Part shown: positions 1-10,401 of the stretch, piece by piece
Layout: each line of letters begins with the position of its first letter
Numbering within the stretch: the stretch's first letter is position 1
Assembly (NCBI GenBank): GCA_028689245.1
Contig: JAQTWO010000005.1
Coordinates: 1 to 32,636 of the forward strand
Direction of reading: 5' to 3'
DNA: 32,636 nucleotides
DNA from: Candidatus Altimarinota bacterium
GTDB taxonomy: Bacteria > Patescibacteriota > Gracilibacteria > BD1-5 > UBA2023
Position numbers and translations under genes: made by a program
Notes under the pieces: model-generated
Database searches by the model: none
The model's input: the letters and a program-made list of their open reading frames with translations, nothing else
What the model was told of the DNA's origin: nothing

Positions 1-1200
1 AGAAAGTTTCTCAAAGAGCGTTTAATAGGTCAAAGTGAGGCTATAGATACAATTTGCGATTTATTCGTATCTAATGCTTTTCGTGACCCCTCAGACCAAC
101 GACCTTTTATGTCGGTATTCCTTAATTGTCCTTCTGGAGTAGGAAAGACCATGTTGTTTGATCTGGTTGCGGAGTTCCTTAATAGTTACCATGAAAGCGG
201 ATTTGATAGAATCAGTTCGATAAATATCACAAAGATTCAGTGCAATAATTTATTTTCTTTTGAATTGGTGGAGACAGTTTCTGGCCTTACAAACGGAGCG
301 AGAAATCAAGGCGATTCGAGAAGAAGTAAGTTTGAGATACTTTTTCAACGCGCACAAGATCAAGATCCGATTTACGCTCGACAAATAATAGTACTTGACG
401 AGTTCGATAAATTAGGTAGTAGTCAAAATTGGAACGAAAAAAATGCGTTCGATTCAGTCAGTCAGATTCTGGATGATGCAATACCTGAATGTAAGACTCC
501 GGACTCGATTTCTGTCAATTGGAAAAATACAATTTTTGTATTTACAGGAAATTATTTCTTAAATGAAATCAAAGATCCGAGAAAAACCATTGGATTCTCG
601 ACACAAGGTGATGAAATAGAGAAAGAAGATGAACCCGAAGTAGAGAACACAATCGATAAGGAAGCAGTTATCGAGAAAATGAGGCGTCATTTTAGTATTT
701 CAGCATTTCAGAGGGTTGATAAATTCATTGTTTTTAATGACCTCTCAAACCGATGAGATATGCGTCGAGACTATGCTATTCGTGAAATCGAGCATCTTTT
801 CTCTACTATCGATATGTTCTATAAATCCCGTAGAAATATTCCTCCACCAAGGAATGAGTATGGGAATATCGATGACCTCGTTCTCGACGCCCTTGGGAAC
901 TCTGATCCTACATGATGATTTAGGGCTATAAAGCGATATGTACGGAACTTCATAAAATGACGCATTCTTGCTCGTCTACATTCGGAATATCCAAACCCCA
1001 AAGAAGTACGACAGCCACCTACAACTTACCATGAAAATATTGCAGTAACTAGGCGATTGGCGAGGAGTGAACCAGGGCGTGGATCGGAAATCGATCTTGA
1101 TAATGACGATTTTTGGAAAGACTTTTTTGAAGAACCTGATGGATCCATTGTACCTCTCCCGAAAGATTACCAGCCAAAAGATGGTACACATCCTACTTAA
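1..1200 (+). CDS. Clp-type AAA+ ATPase, 5' partial
   Basis: This is the C-terminal 399 residues of an AAA+ ATPase; the start lies outside the window. Visible motifs are Walker A CPSGVGKT (visible residues 43-50), Walker B IIVLDEFDKL (about 129-138), a sensor-1-like segment NTIFVFTGN, and FQRVDKFIVF, which resembles the FxxRID..IVF segment of ClpB/ClpC. The order and the IGQSEAID-type start match the second Clp ATPase module, so a protein-remodelling ATPase is the best guess; substrate and partners are unknown. In-frame TGA codons near 754, 913, 916 and 958 are read as Gly, and the true stop is TAA at 1198. Under the standard code only a 215-residue fragment would be called. It lies 33 bases upstream of another plus-strand gene and is probably cotranscribed with it. 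Confidence 0.8.
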
Positions 1201-1233
1201 CGTATTTTCATCTTTATCACGCATTCAAATTCT

Positions 1234-2052
1234 ATGTCAGAAAACCAAGATGGTGTAAAGATAAACCAATCGCTCACGGATGCATTCTCAGAATTCTGTG
1301 AGATAAGCAATAAAACAATTGCACATCTTCCTCTTGAGTTCTCCGAACAATCAGCGCTCTATTGAGATATTTATCTTATTCGCTCTGAGTTTTCAGATGG
1401 TTCGGTTATGTATTTTCCAGAATTACAAATAACATTCAACCAAACAGAGTTATTTGAGCCTGCACTTATTCCATATTCTTTGAGGGAACGTTATTTTATA
1501 TACAATGGTCCATTGAAGGACGTGGATGATGACAAGGAGGCACGATGTCAGTTCTTGCTTGAGTGTCTTAAAGAAAAAGAGATTCTTCGGGAGATGACAG
1601 AGATGTTGGAATTTTGAATGCGCAGATTTTTTGATCAAAATGAAATTGGGGAGTTTTTAGAATCACAACAAAACAAATTTATCGGACGTTGCGATCCTGA
1701 TGAAGACGTTATCGGAAACGGAGAAAGACAGTTCTTGGTTGATTTAGATGACCATTACGCGATGAGATATACGATCTCTAATAATGAATTCGATAGCGAG
1801 TTTGGTGATCCGACACTCTTGGTTGATCCATTTTTCATAGATCGGAATACCAGTGAAAATTATAGAATGCACGAGGTATTTCCTCCATATATCGTCGAAT
1901 CTTTATATGGACATTTACATTATGAATGCTCAGATCCAATCGAAGTGTTTCAAATAGTCTCAGAGTCTTTCCTGAACGTCGAAAATGACCCGAAATTACA
2001 GAAGAGAATTCGGGTCGCGATTGAATATTATGAGAAATTCTTGATGCTATAG
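1234..2052 (+). CDS. Hypothetical protein, 272 aa
   Basis: I do not recognise this protein. It starts at ATG 1234, reads through TGA (Gly) at about 1363 and 1615, and ends at TAG 2050. It is soluble in appearance, acidic and rich in aromatic residues, with no signal peptide or membrane segment. Under the standard code it would be split into a 69-residue and a 144-residue ORF in the same frame, joined only by TGA. It follows the AAA+ gene by 33 bases on the same strand, so it may be a partner or substrate adaptor of that ATPase; this is inference from position only. Its stop overlaps a hairpin shared with the convergent minus-strand gene. Confidence 0.65.
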
Positions 2053-2085
2053 ATAGCCCTTTTATGGAAGGGTATTATTTTTGTT
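2053..2085. terminator. Bidirectional terminator between convergent genes
   Basis: An arm at 2053-2061 pairs with 2068-2075 (one bulged G) around a six-base loop, followed on the plus strand by a T-rich run. It lies exactly between the stop codons of two convergent genes and overlaps the TAA of the minus-strand one. Confidence 0.6.
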
Positions 2086-2557
2086 CATATTGGATGCGTT
2101 CTCGAAGTAGGGAGAGGAATCTATCATATCGTGCCTTGGTAAGTTTTGTGACTTCCTCTTCATTCTTTCCTTGTTTTCGTAAATCCTCTTCCATCCGATC
2201 ATCCGCTTTACTTCCGTAACTGACTAAATTAAACTTCACAGTATTTCCTCCTGAAATCGCTCCCTCCATAACTTCATCATATGCCCCTCATTCTTTCGGT
2301 CCTGTGTATTCCTTCAAGTCCTTCATTCTTTTCATAAAGAACTCCAATTCAAAGAAAAAACGATTTACCAAACGAATATCTGTAGCATACTCGCCGAAAG
2401 CCTCCACAAGGCACTGCTTAACAGTTGCTGCTTGCTTGGAATATGGCATGCGAGAGTCTATGACATCGCTATCGAGTTCATCTTGAATATCCTGAGTTTC
2501 CGCCATGAATTTATTATGATCATCCTCTGTCCAACCAGTTGGTGCGTTTAATCACAT
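2075..2557 (-). CDS. Hypothetical protein, 160 aa
   Basis: I do not recognise this protein. Two standard-code fragments (72 and 64 residues) lie in one frame and are joined by TGA at 2288-2290, read as Gly. I place the start at the ATG at 2555-2557, upstream of the first obvious Met, because the extra segment (beginning MGLNAPTGWTEDD) reads as protein, contains a TGA Gly and leaves 13 bases to the upstream gene. The product is charged and probably helical, with no membrane segment; the C-terminal third is rich in Lys, Glu and Arg. It is probably the last gene of a three-gene minus-strand operon (5396 to 2075). Confidence 0.6.
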
Positions 2558-2570
2558 AGAAAAGATATTG

Positions 2571-5075
2571 TTAATTATTATTTTGATTATTGGATAGTTT
2601 CTTTTTGATTGTCTGTATATATTTCATCCTTATTATACTCATTTCATAAAAATAAGCAAAATCCTCATTGTTAAGACTTCTATTCATTGTCGATTGAGTT
2701 TTTTTAAGATATCAGTCGAGTATATTTTGTATCTCTTGGATTCTTTCCGGGGAAAGTTTTTCTCATCCAGAGGCTTCTACGAATAACTTATGGAGTTCTC
2801 ATTTTCCTCTGTTCCAAGTTTCTGTGAATTCCTGAAATTCAGGGAGTGCATTTTTCATCTTATCTCCCACTTTCTGCTGTTTCTCGTAATCCTTGATTAT
2901 TTCCCCAAGTATTTCTTTTACTTCCGGCAGTCTCGCGAAGATTGCCTCCAATCAAGGAGCAAGTTCATTGCCTGCGTGTTTTCGATATTTGTCGACCACT
3001 TCATCCATTTTGGTGATAAGATCGCGTGGCTGGTTAATTCCTGTCTTTTGGAGATAATGTGTAAGATTGTAAATTCTGGCTCCATCCTTCGCCTTTTCTC
3101 CAAACTTGTCGACAGAGTTTTTCAGGAGTTCATCCATTAGATTGATCGAGTAGGTATCAGCGAGATCGAATACTCCAGATACCTTTATTTCTTTTCCATT
3201 GAGCATGAAACTTTCGATCGTTCGAGGAATATTTCATAATTGTGTCAGACCTTTTCATTTTCCCTCCGCAAACATCTCCACCTCCATCGGGATTCCGTTT
3301 TCTGTATCAATATTGAAAACAATTTTGAGGTTTCCACTTTGGAGAAGTTGTTGTTGAATTGCGGGATCCACCACGTGTTCTTTGTGAGCCTTATCGATGG
3401 AATGGAGTTCGAGTCACCGGATCTTTCATTCGCTCTGTGCCTGTTGGAGTCATTCGTATATATTCGCAAAATCTTTGTCCCGTATCACTACATCAAAGTC
3501 GTCGGGGAGCATTCGGTACTCTTTGATATTTACATACATCGCATTGCTGCTCATGAGTACCCAATCCTTGGTATTCTGAAGGAGTTCCCCGACTTTTTCA
3601 AGCCCTTCTTTGTAGGCTTCGAGATATGCTTTCGTTTCGAACTTCACAGTTTCCCCGTTCGGTAGTTTTCTCTCTTTTACGACATTCGTTTCGGGTGATG
3701 CCATTTTCTCTGCAAGTGGGGCGGTTTGAGGGTTATCGAGGGAGATATCTCCAGAATTGATACGGTGAATATTTTCGGAGGCGACTGCTCATGCTGTGGT
3801 GAGCGGCTGTCATGGAAGATTTGAAGAAGGAGAGTTCTGCTGGTTCTGTGGTTGATTTTGTGGTATGTTTGGAGCCGGTTTCGGCGACGGTTTGTTTGGT
3901 GTGTTCTTGGTAGTGTCGGGGTTATTCGATAAAGGAGGATTCGGAGCGATATTCGGTTTCGGTTTGTTCGGAGACTCCGATCGCGGTCATCATCGCTCCT
4001 GATTAGGATTCGGCGGTGGAGTGAAACGTGTGGATTCTCCCGCGTCTCCTCCCGCAATTCATCTCTTTACCATTCGAGCGAGTTTCGGGAGGAACGGAGC
4101 GATTCCGATCACTCATTCTTTGATACCAGCCGGCGTCCAGGTATCCGGAGATCCCATTGAATGGATCAATTCTTTCATTCTACTTCACTTAGCATCGGCA
4201 CTTATGTTCGCTCCGAAAAGATTCTGTGTAACGTCAGCGGTTCCATCGTAAGCAAGAGCAAGAAGTCCGAGAGCCATATTATCATCGAGCCTTGATTTCA
4301 TTTTCAATGAATATTCTTTTTTCCCAACTTCGGTAGTTGCACGGTTGAATTGGTATCCGAAATACATATATTCCGGGAATTGCATGATCGCTTTTCAGAG
4401 ATCGTACACGAAATTGACGGCGATCTCGATCGCTTCGGGGCCGAGTTCGGTTCCGAGGGTAATGGAAAGGCCGGCGATGAATTTCATTTTATCTCATCTA
4501 AATTCAGTACTGGTAAAATCCTTTATCTGTTCAGGAGTGAAGTGACTAACGTTTTTTGAATACCATTCAGTAAATTTACGAGTCATCGGAGATTTCTCAT
4601 CCCTGTCTCCAAAGAGATCCATCTTACTAATAGTAGTTGTTTCGTAGGCATCCTTGTGAAGCACACTCATTTCCTTCCGGAACTTATCTACTCCACCAAG
4701 TTCCACGATAAGATTGAGGGCTTCTTCAAGATTCGCCATGTACCGCGCGAATTCATGGGAATCGAGTCAGGGCTCGCGGTCGGTATCCACGGAGGAGGCG
4801 TTGTATTCAGCGATCACGTTGGTGTCCTTCCCATTGATTTTTGTTTTCTCAAGGAGAGTATTCTGGATGGATTGGAGTAGAAATACTTTGATGTCTATCT
4901 TTAATTTCTCTTTCTGTTCGGGCTGGATATGGGAGAGAGTGTCGATGCGGGAGTTGTGAACGTTCAGGGTTCTCGAAAGTTGAAAGAATACCTGCTCTTT
5001 CGAGAGTGTCTTATCTTTTTTATCGCGGAGACCATCAGTCGCGCGATCGAGATTGTCCCCGAGCGATTCGGACAT
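2571..5075 (-). CDS. Large protein with Pro/Asn-rich linker and possible nucleotidyltransferase-like domain, 834 aa
   Basis: Four standard-code ORFs in one frame are joined by many in-frame TGA codons (for example 2712, 2763, 2952, 3450, 4185, 4494, 4767) into one 834-codon gene ending at TAA 2571. The N-terminal third is helical. A low-complexity linker rich in Pro, Asn, Lys and Gln lies at about 4055-3720. The C-terminal part contains YRMLPDDFDVVI and, further on, VSGVFDLADTYSINLMDELL followed by an IYNLTHYL segment. That layout resembles nucleotidyltransferase-like domains of the AbiEii/minimal-NTase kind (a DxD-like acidic pair, then a helical part). This assignment is tentative; I see no textbook GS..D.D motif. 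No signal peptide. It sits between two small unknown genes on the same strand. Confidence 0.6.
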
Positions 5076-5147
5076 CTTTATTTTTGTTTACAAAGTATTT
5101 GTTTTGATATTTGTGATTCTTTATTACTGGTATTGTTTGTTGAATCT

Positions 5148-5396
5148 TTACAGTTCCAAGAGAAAGTCCATCGCTTTGGATTCGTTCTCATTTTTTTCTT
5201 CCATGAGTATTGCTTCCGAAAGCCTGCGGTTCAGGAACGTCTGGAAATTCCCCTCGAAGGATCACTTTGAATGTATTGTCGCGAGATTTAGAAGTTCTTC
5301 TTCGGGGATGTCGTTCAAAAGATAGCGGTTTAATTCCGCTACTTCTTCTCGATTTAATGAGGAAATATCTGTGTTTGGAAAAATTTTCTGAAGCAT
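5148..5396 (-). CDS. Small hypothetical protein, 82 aa
   Basis: Start ATG at 5394-5396, stop TAA at 5148-5150, one in-frame TGA read as Gly. The translation is acidic and Leu/Glu-rich, with segments such as LNREEVAELNRYLL, so a helical cytosolic protein is likely. A different frame offers an 80-residue standard ORF over the same bases, but that reading is Arg/Ser-rich and less protein-like. It lies 72 bases upstream of the 834-residue gene and is probably the first gene of that operon. Function unknown. Confidence 0.5.
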
Positions 5397-5505
5397 GGAC
5401 AAATAGAAAATAGAGCACAGTATCGGTCACTGTACTATCAGGATAGCATATTTATCGTTCAATACCAAATATTTGTCTTTCTGAGTACAGATATTCATGA
5501 GGTGA

Positions 5506-5534
5506 TAAAAAAACCGATCAAATCGACCGGTTTT
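5506..5534 (-). terminator. Rho-independent terminator
   Basis: Arms 5510-5519 and 5525-5534 pair over ten bases with one mismatch around a five-base loop. Read on the minus strand it is followed by a run of T (plus-strand A run 5506-5513). It lies 25 bases after the stop of the 94-residue minus-strand gene. Confidence 0.7.
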
Positions 5535-5558
5535 CTGGGTGTAGTGGATACATATTTA

Positions 5559-5843
5559 CTATTGTAATGAAAAAGTACTCGTTCCAGGTATCTTGAATAG
5601 GGAAAGTGAAGCGGGAAGGATATAGCAAGCGCTTGGCTTCTTTGGTACGGTTATGAGTTTAGTCACGAATTCATCTATCTCGTTTGATGCATCCGCCATC
5701 GCAATATTTTCGTTTGCACTAGGTACATCTATATCGAATGGATAATTACCGCTCTCAACAGAGACAATCGCTGCTATTGCTCCGACTATGATAGCGAATG
5801 TGAATTTCAATATAGATTTCTTTGAAAAAATATTCTTGAACAT
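5559..5843 (-). CDS. Small exported or membrane-anchored protein, 94 aa
   Basis: The N-terminus has basic residues then a hydrophobic segment (about residues 12-29, ILKFTFAIIVGAIAAIVSV), a signal peptide or single membrane anchor. The rest is a short extracytoplasmic domain with no recognised motif and one Cys. Stop TAG at 5559. The gene looks monocistronic: it has a good promoter about 60 bases upstream (5907-5934) and a terminator 25 bases downstream. No internal TGA. Function unknown. Confidence 0.65.
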   Translation of the reverse strand: MFKNIFSKKSILKFTFAIIVGAIAAIVSVESGNYPFDIDVPSANENIAMADASNEIDEFVTKLITVPKKPSACYILPASLSLFKIPGTSTFSLQ

Positions 5844-5906
5844 ATAGCGTGAAATGAGGAAATATAAGGTTATTTATGGCTTTATTATGCCATTTCTTAC
5901 ACTTTC

Positions 5907-5934
5907 ATTATACCGCAAACTCACGTTTTTGCAA
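5907..5934 (-). promoter_or_regulatory. Sigma70-like promoter
   Basis: On the minus strand TTGCAA (5929-5934) and TATAAT (5907-5912) are separated by 16 bases. It points at the 94-residue gene starting at 5843. The TTGC-type -35 recurs at other promoters in the window. Confidence 0.65.
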
Positions 5935-6217
5935 AAGCAACTTTGAATTAAAGTAGAAAATAATACAGAGAAATATGAACAGAGAAATCGGGAACGGAAA
6001 AAGAAGTTCTTCTTCTATTATGGAGAGAGCCTCTAAAAAAACTTCAATTCTCTACTTCGCGAGTTTCACGAAGAGTCTTTTTCAAGAGTATCCAAGTCTC
6101 TATCTCGTTACCTTTGATCATATTCGGCATTTTCCCTTCTCTGCCTCACAATTCTGTTTCGATATCCGTCACGTCTCTAATTCGCCGAGATATGGAACCG
6201 ACGTTCGAAAACATAAA
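5935..6217. other. Gene-poor stretch
   Basis: No convincing gene. A 92-codon plus-strand ORF (5975-6253) is open, but the two other plus frames are also largely open, the ORF runs through a terminator, and its Ser/Arg/Lys/Phe-rich product looks like nothing known. A minus-strand reading of about 55 codons with one TGA is equally possible. I regard the stretch as unassigned. Confidence 0.35.
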
Positions 6218-6248
6218 AAATCCAGGAATAATTCATGTTCCCGGATTT
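6218..6248 (-). terminator. Rho-independent terminator
   Basis: Arms 6218-6230 and 6236-6248 pair with two mismatches around a five-base loop, with a T run on the minus strand (plus A run 6215-6220). It follows the stop of the acidic repeat protein gene by about 24 bases. Confidence 0.65.
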
Positions 6249-6271
6249 CTTAGTATGTATTCAGATTGCTT

Positions 6272-7222
6272 TTAATCTGTTCCAACCAGAGTTGCAACAC
6301 TTGGGATATTCATAGCATGAGTCGGTGATGCCAAATTTATCGACACCTGTCATAAAGGTATTATTTCATGGATAGGTGTTTCTTTTAACTCGGCAATTAA
6401 ATGGGGGGCATCATCTATCGAAATATCGAATTCTGGCCCATCTACTTCTTCCATAATCTCTCTATACTCGCTTTCCGATATCTCCCTTGGGAATTCGATT
6501 TCTTCTAAGTCTCCTGAATTGAATTCTTCCGACCCTGTATCAACCTTTTCTTCCATAATCTCCTCAATGTCATCTAATTTTATCTTGTTATTGGGAGAGT
6601 TAGAGTTTTCAGCAATCAAAGTAGTTGCTTCCCTCCTTTTCCTTTGTTCCTCTTTTTCTTTGTAAAGATTTATCATTACTTGTTCCATACTTCCTGGAGA
6701 AAGTTGTGAAAGGACTTTTGGAATCATAAATTCGAATACCTTTTCGAATTTTTCTCGTGAATCAGGAAACCATCCCTCTACAAAGAGGGAATGGTAGATA
6801 ACTAATCCAACATAGTCAGCGTTGCTTGAAAGATCCCACTTTTGACCGTTATTCCAGTATTTTTTAATTCCATATTCCTGAAAAATTGCCTTTGAATCAT
6901 ATATAGGATCCATGGCTGAGAACCTGAGCGCTTCAACAACAGCGTCTTTATTGTGTAAACTTTGGGCCTCACGCACGGCGGCATCAAAAAATGCAAATAA
7001 TCCTTTGCTAGATTTTGGGATGATCGGCGAAATTTTTTTTCGCAGACGCTCTTCTCTATTAGTCTTTTTTATGAGAGACTCATCGTCCGTATCTTCAATC
7101 AGAGGATCATCCTCAGTACCTTCAATTGGAGGATTATCTTCAGTCCTCTCAATCGGAAATTCACCCTGAGTATTTTCAATTGGAGACTCATCTGAGTCTC
7201 CTGCTACCATTTTATCCGGCAT
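6272..7222 (-). CDS. Acidic protein with N-terminal nine-residue repeats, 316 aa
   Basis: I do not recognise this protein. After MPDKMV it has about four and a half tandem nine-residue repeats of the form PIE-x-T-(E/D)-(D/G)-x-P, then a Lys/Arg patch, a globular middle (FAFFDAAVREAQ; WNNGQKWDLSSNADYVG) and a very acidic C-terminus. The start is taken at ATG 7220-7222; a longer form from TTG 7288 would add a Phe-rich AT-encoded stretch that looks non-coding. The standard code would stop it at TGA 6350; reading that codon as Gly extends it 26 residues to TAA 6272, which places the terminator at the right distance. No signal peptide. Probably cytosolic. Confidence 0.65.
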
Positions 7223-7392
7223 ATAAATGAAATAGAAAAAAAATAAAAGATTGTGATCGGTTAACGATTTCTTGCGATATGTAGACAAGAAGTAATTCGA
7301 TTATCGATTACATTATCTATTGTAAGGAAAAAAATACGTTTTCCGAAGTCTCAAAATTCCAAGGTTTACCAGAAGGGTCACTCAAACTCATT

Positions 7393-8460
7393 TTATTCCC
7401 ATTCGTCATAATTATCATGGCTCATACCAGTCAATGGTATGATGACAGACTTGGGAAAATCACAGCATTTCACAGCAGCCTCGACGAATCTATCTTCGAT
7501 GAAGTATATTGTCTTTTTATTTGTATTTACTGAAATCTGGTCCATAGGAAAACGAAATGCATGAAAAATGAGTCACTGTAATTCTGAGATTCGTTTGAGA
7601 CTCTCTTTAAGTTTTTGTATCGGTCTCGACCTCGTTATACAAACCACCTGTTCAAATTTTTTGGTTTCAAGTATCTTCTTGAGGTAGATCGGAGATTGTG
7701 AAACATGGACTGTTTCAAGTAGTTTCGGTTTTTCTTTTCCATTGTTCCAGGAGATATTATTAAAGAGGATGTGCATTCTCGCGATAGTATCATTATCCAT
7801 ACAACATTCATACCATCAGGCTTTCCCTTTTCGATCTGTGTGGATTTTCTGTGGGGCATATATAAGCATACGGAAAAAATCCACGAGAAAGTCCGCAAAC
7901 TCTCATTCTTCTGGCATTCGACCCCTTGAAGCCTGTGCTTGTTTTCTACGGAAGTCGAGAGCATTCCAAACATAGTCTATATATTGACCACAGCGGTCAA
8001 TAGGAAATCGGGAACAATTATCATAATTCATTCCTTCCCACATACTATAACCGATTCATGCTACTTGGCGTTCATTTAATCCGATATGTTTTCAATACTT
8101 CTCAATCATATCTATAAAATGACCCAATTTAAGAGTTCTAATGAATGTAATGTTATCCGATGTATATGGTGCCATAACTCGGATCTTCAGTCGTTCAATT
8201 CCAAAAAGATTCAGTTTCCTGATGAGCCATAATTCCTCGAAGTCGAGTATGGAGTCATACGGTAGCAAAAGATCTGAATCACTAAGTAAGTCTCTCGAAA
8301 ATATGTTGTCATAGCGAGGAGATCGCTTGAACATGAGATATATCATTTTTTTCAAATTATCATTTCCAAAAGGATGAAATTGCACTCGGAATTCGGTATT
8401 TATATTTATCATCTTTGATCCCGGGTTTTTTAGGAGACGTGTGGCTCGTATTTTCTTCAT
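7393..8460 (-). CDS. Hypothetical protein, 355 aa
   Basis: Standard ORFs of 122 and 75 residues lie in one frame and are joined through TGA Gly codons at 8092, 8056, 7903, 7816 and 7573 to a TAA at 7393. The start is ATG 8458-8460. The protein is mixed, Arg-rich at the N-terminus, with several Cys and Trp and no signal peptide or membrane helix. I see no family motif. A TATAAT box lies at 8533-8538 on the minus strand, about 73 bases upstream of the start, inside a 34-base element that recurs near 13620. Function unknown. Confidence 0.6.
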
Positions 8461-8526
8461 GATTCGTTTGGATTATAATAAAGATATGACCTGCCTAGAG
8501 AATAAAAAATAAGCGCAGACGATCTC

Positions 8527-8560
8527 GTGTATATTATAAGTTGAAAAATGATTTTTCTAA
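8527..8560 (-). promoter_or_regulatory. Promoter element, copy A of a repeated 34-base sequence
   Basis: Contains TATAAT on the minus strand (8533-8538). The 34 bases match 13620-13653 at 28 positions, including an unbroken ATTATAAGTTG core. No good -35 is visible, so recognition may depend on the AT-rich upstream part. It would drive the 355-residue gene. Confidence 0.45.
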
Positions 8561-8895
8561 ATATTTTAGCCTGACTATCTTCTATTAAATAATCTGTTCG
8601 GTTTTATAAAAAATCAAAAAGAAAATATATTCATAAATTTTACGTATCGTTGAATCATTTCTCGATTCTCTATAAATCATAGAAGTCGGGGACGTTCGTT
8701 ATTTTTAGTAAAAAAGATTCGGAAACGAAAGAAATAGTAAAAATATAAGGATGTCTCATAGGAAGATTTGGAGATAGTAGAATTATCAGTCATTTTTTTG
8801 TACCAATATTTTCATAGTACCAGGCCTTACTTTACAGGAAGCCACAGAGTGAGAATCATTAAAATAGAATAACGAGGGGTGTGAGTATATAGATT
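8561..8895. other. AT-rich intergenic stretch
   Basis: No coding region that I can support. The sequence is AT-rich with several short open stretches below 30 codons. It separates the minus-strand unknown gene from the plus-strand small ORFs leading to the Replic_Relax-type gene. Confidence 0.4.
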
Positions 8896-8985
8896 ATGGA
8901 AAAAACTACACATGTGGATGCTCCGATTTTTGCATGAGATGAGAAATTTGTTTTTTGTGAAAACTTAGCAAACTCAAAAATATAA
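8896..8985 (+). CDS. Possible small protein, 29 aa
   Basis: ATG 8896 to TAA 8983, with one in-frame TGA read as Gly. The translation starts MEKTTHVDAPIFAGDEKFVF. A G-rich stretch (GAGGGG) lies about 20 bases upstream. At this length it could be chance. The reason to list it is that a second small ORF starts seven bases after its stop and the Replic_Relax-type gene follows on the same strand. Confidence 0.25.
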
Positions 8986-8992
8986 AAGCGGA

Positions 8993-9133
8993 ATGCTCTT
9001 AAATAAAAAAACTGCTTATTCTATGAAATGAGTTATTTTTGAAATGATAGAACCAGAGTTATTTTTTAGTCTTTTCAGCGAAATCAGTCAAAAACACATA
9101 ACCTCTCAGCCAGGAAAAGTTTCTGCAAACTAG
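8993..9133 (+). CDS. Possible small protein, 46 aa
   Basis: ATG 8993 to TAG 9131, with one TGA read as Gly. The translation has a helical, amphipathic look (for example VIFEMIEPELFFSLFSEI). It begins seven bases after the previous small ORF and ends 52 bases before the next gene. Function unknown; chance cannot be excluded at this size. Confidence 0.35.
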
Positions 9134-9185
9134 CAAAAATTCCTTACTATAGAGATGAAATATTATTTTCTAATAAATACCGTAT

Positions 9186-10208
9186 ATGACACATTATAGT
9201 AGACATAAGCGAAATACTCTGCATCGCTGAAGGCGACCTTCCAGATTCCTTGTTAGTCGCGATTCTATAGGGTTATACTGAGATCCATCCTACATAATGT
9301 ATTGAGACCTCGCGAACGCAAAAGTCACACGAGATCGCGTCGATATAACGGGGATCATGTCAATAAATCAATATAAAGCCCTATGGAATGAAAAACCGGC
9401 TTTATGGCAAGCGCTTGGGGGCTCTAAATACAAAAACATGATGTCTTATCGGATCAATAGCGTAATACGATCAACATCAAAGACTTTACCAAAGAAGGGG
9501 TTGTGATATTTTTTAGATCTACCATCTTTTCGGCGAATGATGGATGCAAGAATCATTTTTTGATCGAGTACACAAGAGTCTCGGCTTTTTCATAATTATT
9601 CAAATATTGATTGAATCCTTTATTATATTAAAAAACTGCGTGCAAAAGCATCAGATGTGCTTTTCGATGGAGAATGTATGATAGAAGCAGATAAAGATAT
9701 GTTTGACACTTTTTCCGTAAGATCTGATGCTGTTATCACTAAATGAAACACTATCGTTTTTTTGGAAACCGATATGGGAACTCATACTTTTGACACACTC
9801 AAAAAGAAAGCATTGTTGTACAAAAAAATCATCGAAAGCGGATCGTTACAGAAAATGGGATATGAAAACATTCGCATTGCTATCTACTCATATTCCAGGA
9901 GAATTCACGGAATCGAGAAAAATAAATGCTTCGATCCGATAGAGAAATATATTGAGTTTCTTGATTTCCTTGATAATCCGTATGGATATTTTCCTCAAGG
10001 AGATACTGGCTTTCCTGATCATGACGCGTTTCTCTTTGTTGAGAAGTTTTTGAAGAAAATTACCAAAAGGTGGAGCGAAGATGTTTCTATGATGAAAAAG
10101 ACCAAACGTAAAATATTCCGAGATGGTAGACATTTTGATAAAGAAATATCGAGGGCGATTATAGAGAGACGCGAAAATTTATCCGAGAAAATTAAAATTG
10201 TCCTATAG
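9186..10208 (+). CDS. Replication-relaxation (Replic_Relax-like) family protein, 340 aa
   Basis: The core SVRSDAVI...NTIVFLETDMGTHTFDTLKKKALLYKKI (about residues 180-220) matches the signature of the Replic_Relax family (PF13814): PDA, then a strand ending in E-x-D-x-G-T, then Lys/Leu-rich helix and Tyr. That family is found on plasmids and integrative elements and is linked to relaxase/replication functions. The N-terminal third would be the DNA-binding part. In-frame TGA (Gly) occurs at 9228, 9279, 9303, 9504, 9561, 9612 and 9744. Start is uncertain: ATG 9186 (chosen, first after a TAA), 9297 or 9357. It is the main sign that this part of the window is mobile or plasmid-derived. Confidence 0.6.
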
Positions 10209-10369
10209 ATACTGAATTTATTTTTATCCTTCAAACCTAATTTTTTACAACAACAATAGATTGATTTCTTTTTGATATTTTCTCACAAGAAAACATCCTT
10301 TATTCTATTTCAATCGAAAGATTAAATGGGACAGAGGATGGTTTTTTATGTCCGAAAAAGGCTTGCAAC
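10209..10369. other. AT-rich stretch before the structured RNA
   Basis: No gene seen. It is AT-rich and ends at the promoter of the RNA unit below. Confidence 0.4.
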
Positions 10370-10396
10370 TTGCTTTTTTTGATAAATCCTTATACT
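10370..10396 (+). promoter_or_regulatory. Promoter of the structured RNA
   Basis: TATACT at 10391-10396 with TTGCTT at 10370-10375 (15-base spacer); an alternative TTGCAA lies at 10363. Transcription would start about six bases downstream, exactly where the outer stem of the RNA begins. Confidence 0.6.
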
Positions 10397-10401
10397 CAAC
10401 A

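Noticed and set aside
5975-6253. 92-codon plus-strand ORF
   Set aside because: It runs through a minus-strand terminator, its composition is odd, and other frames are equally open.
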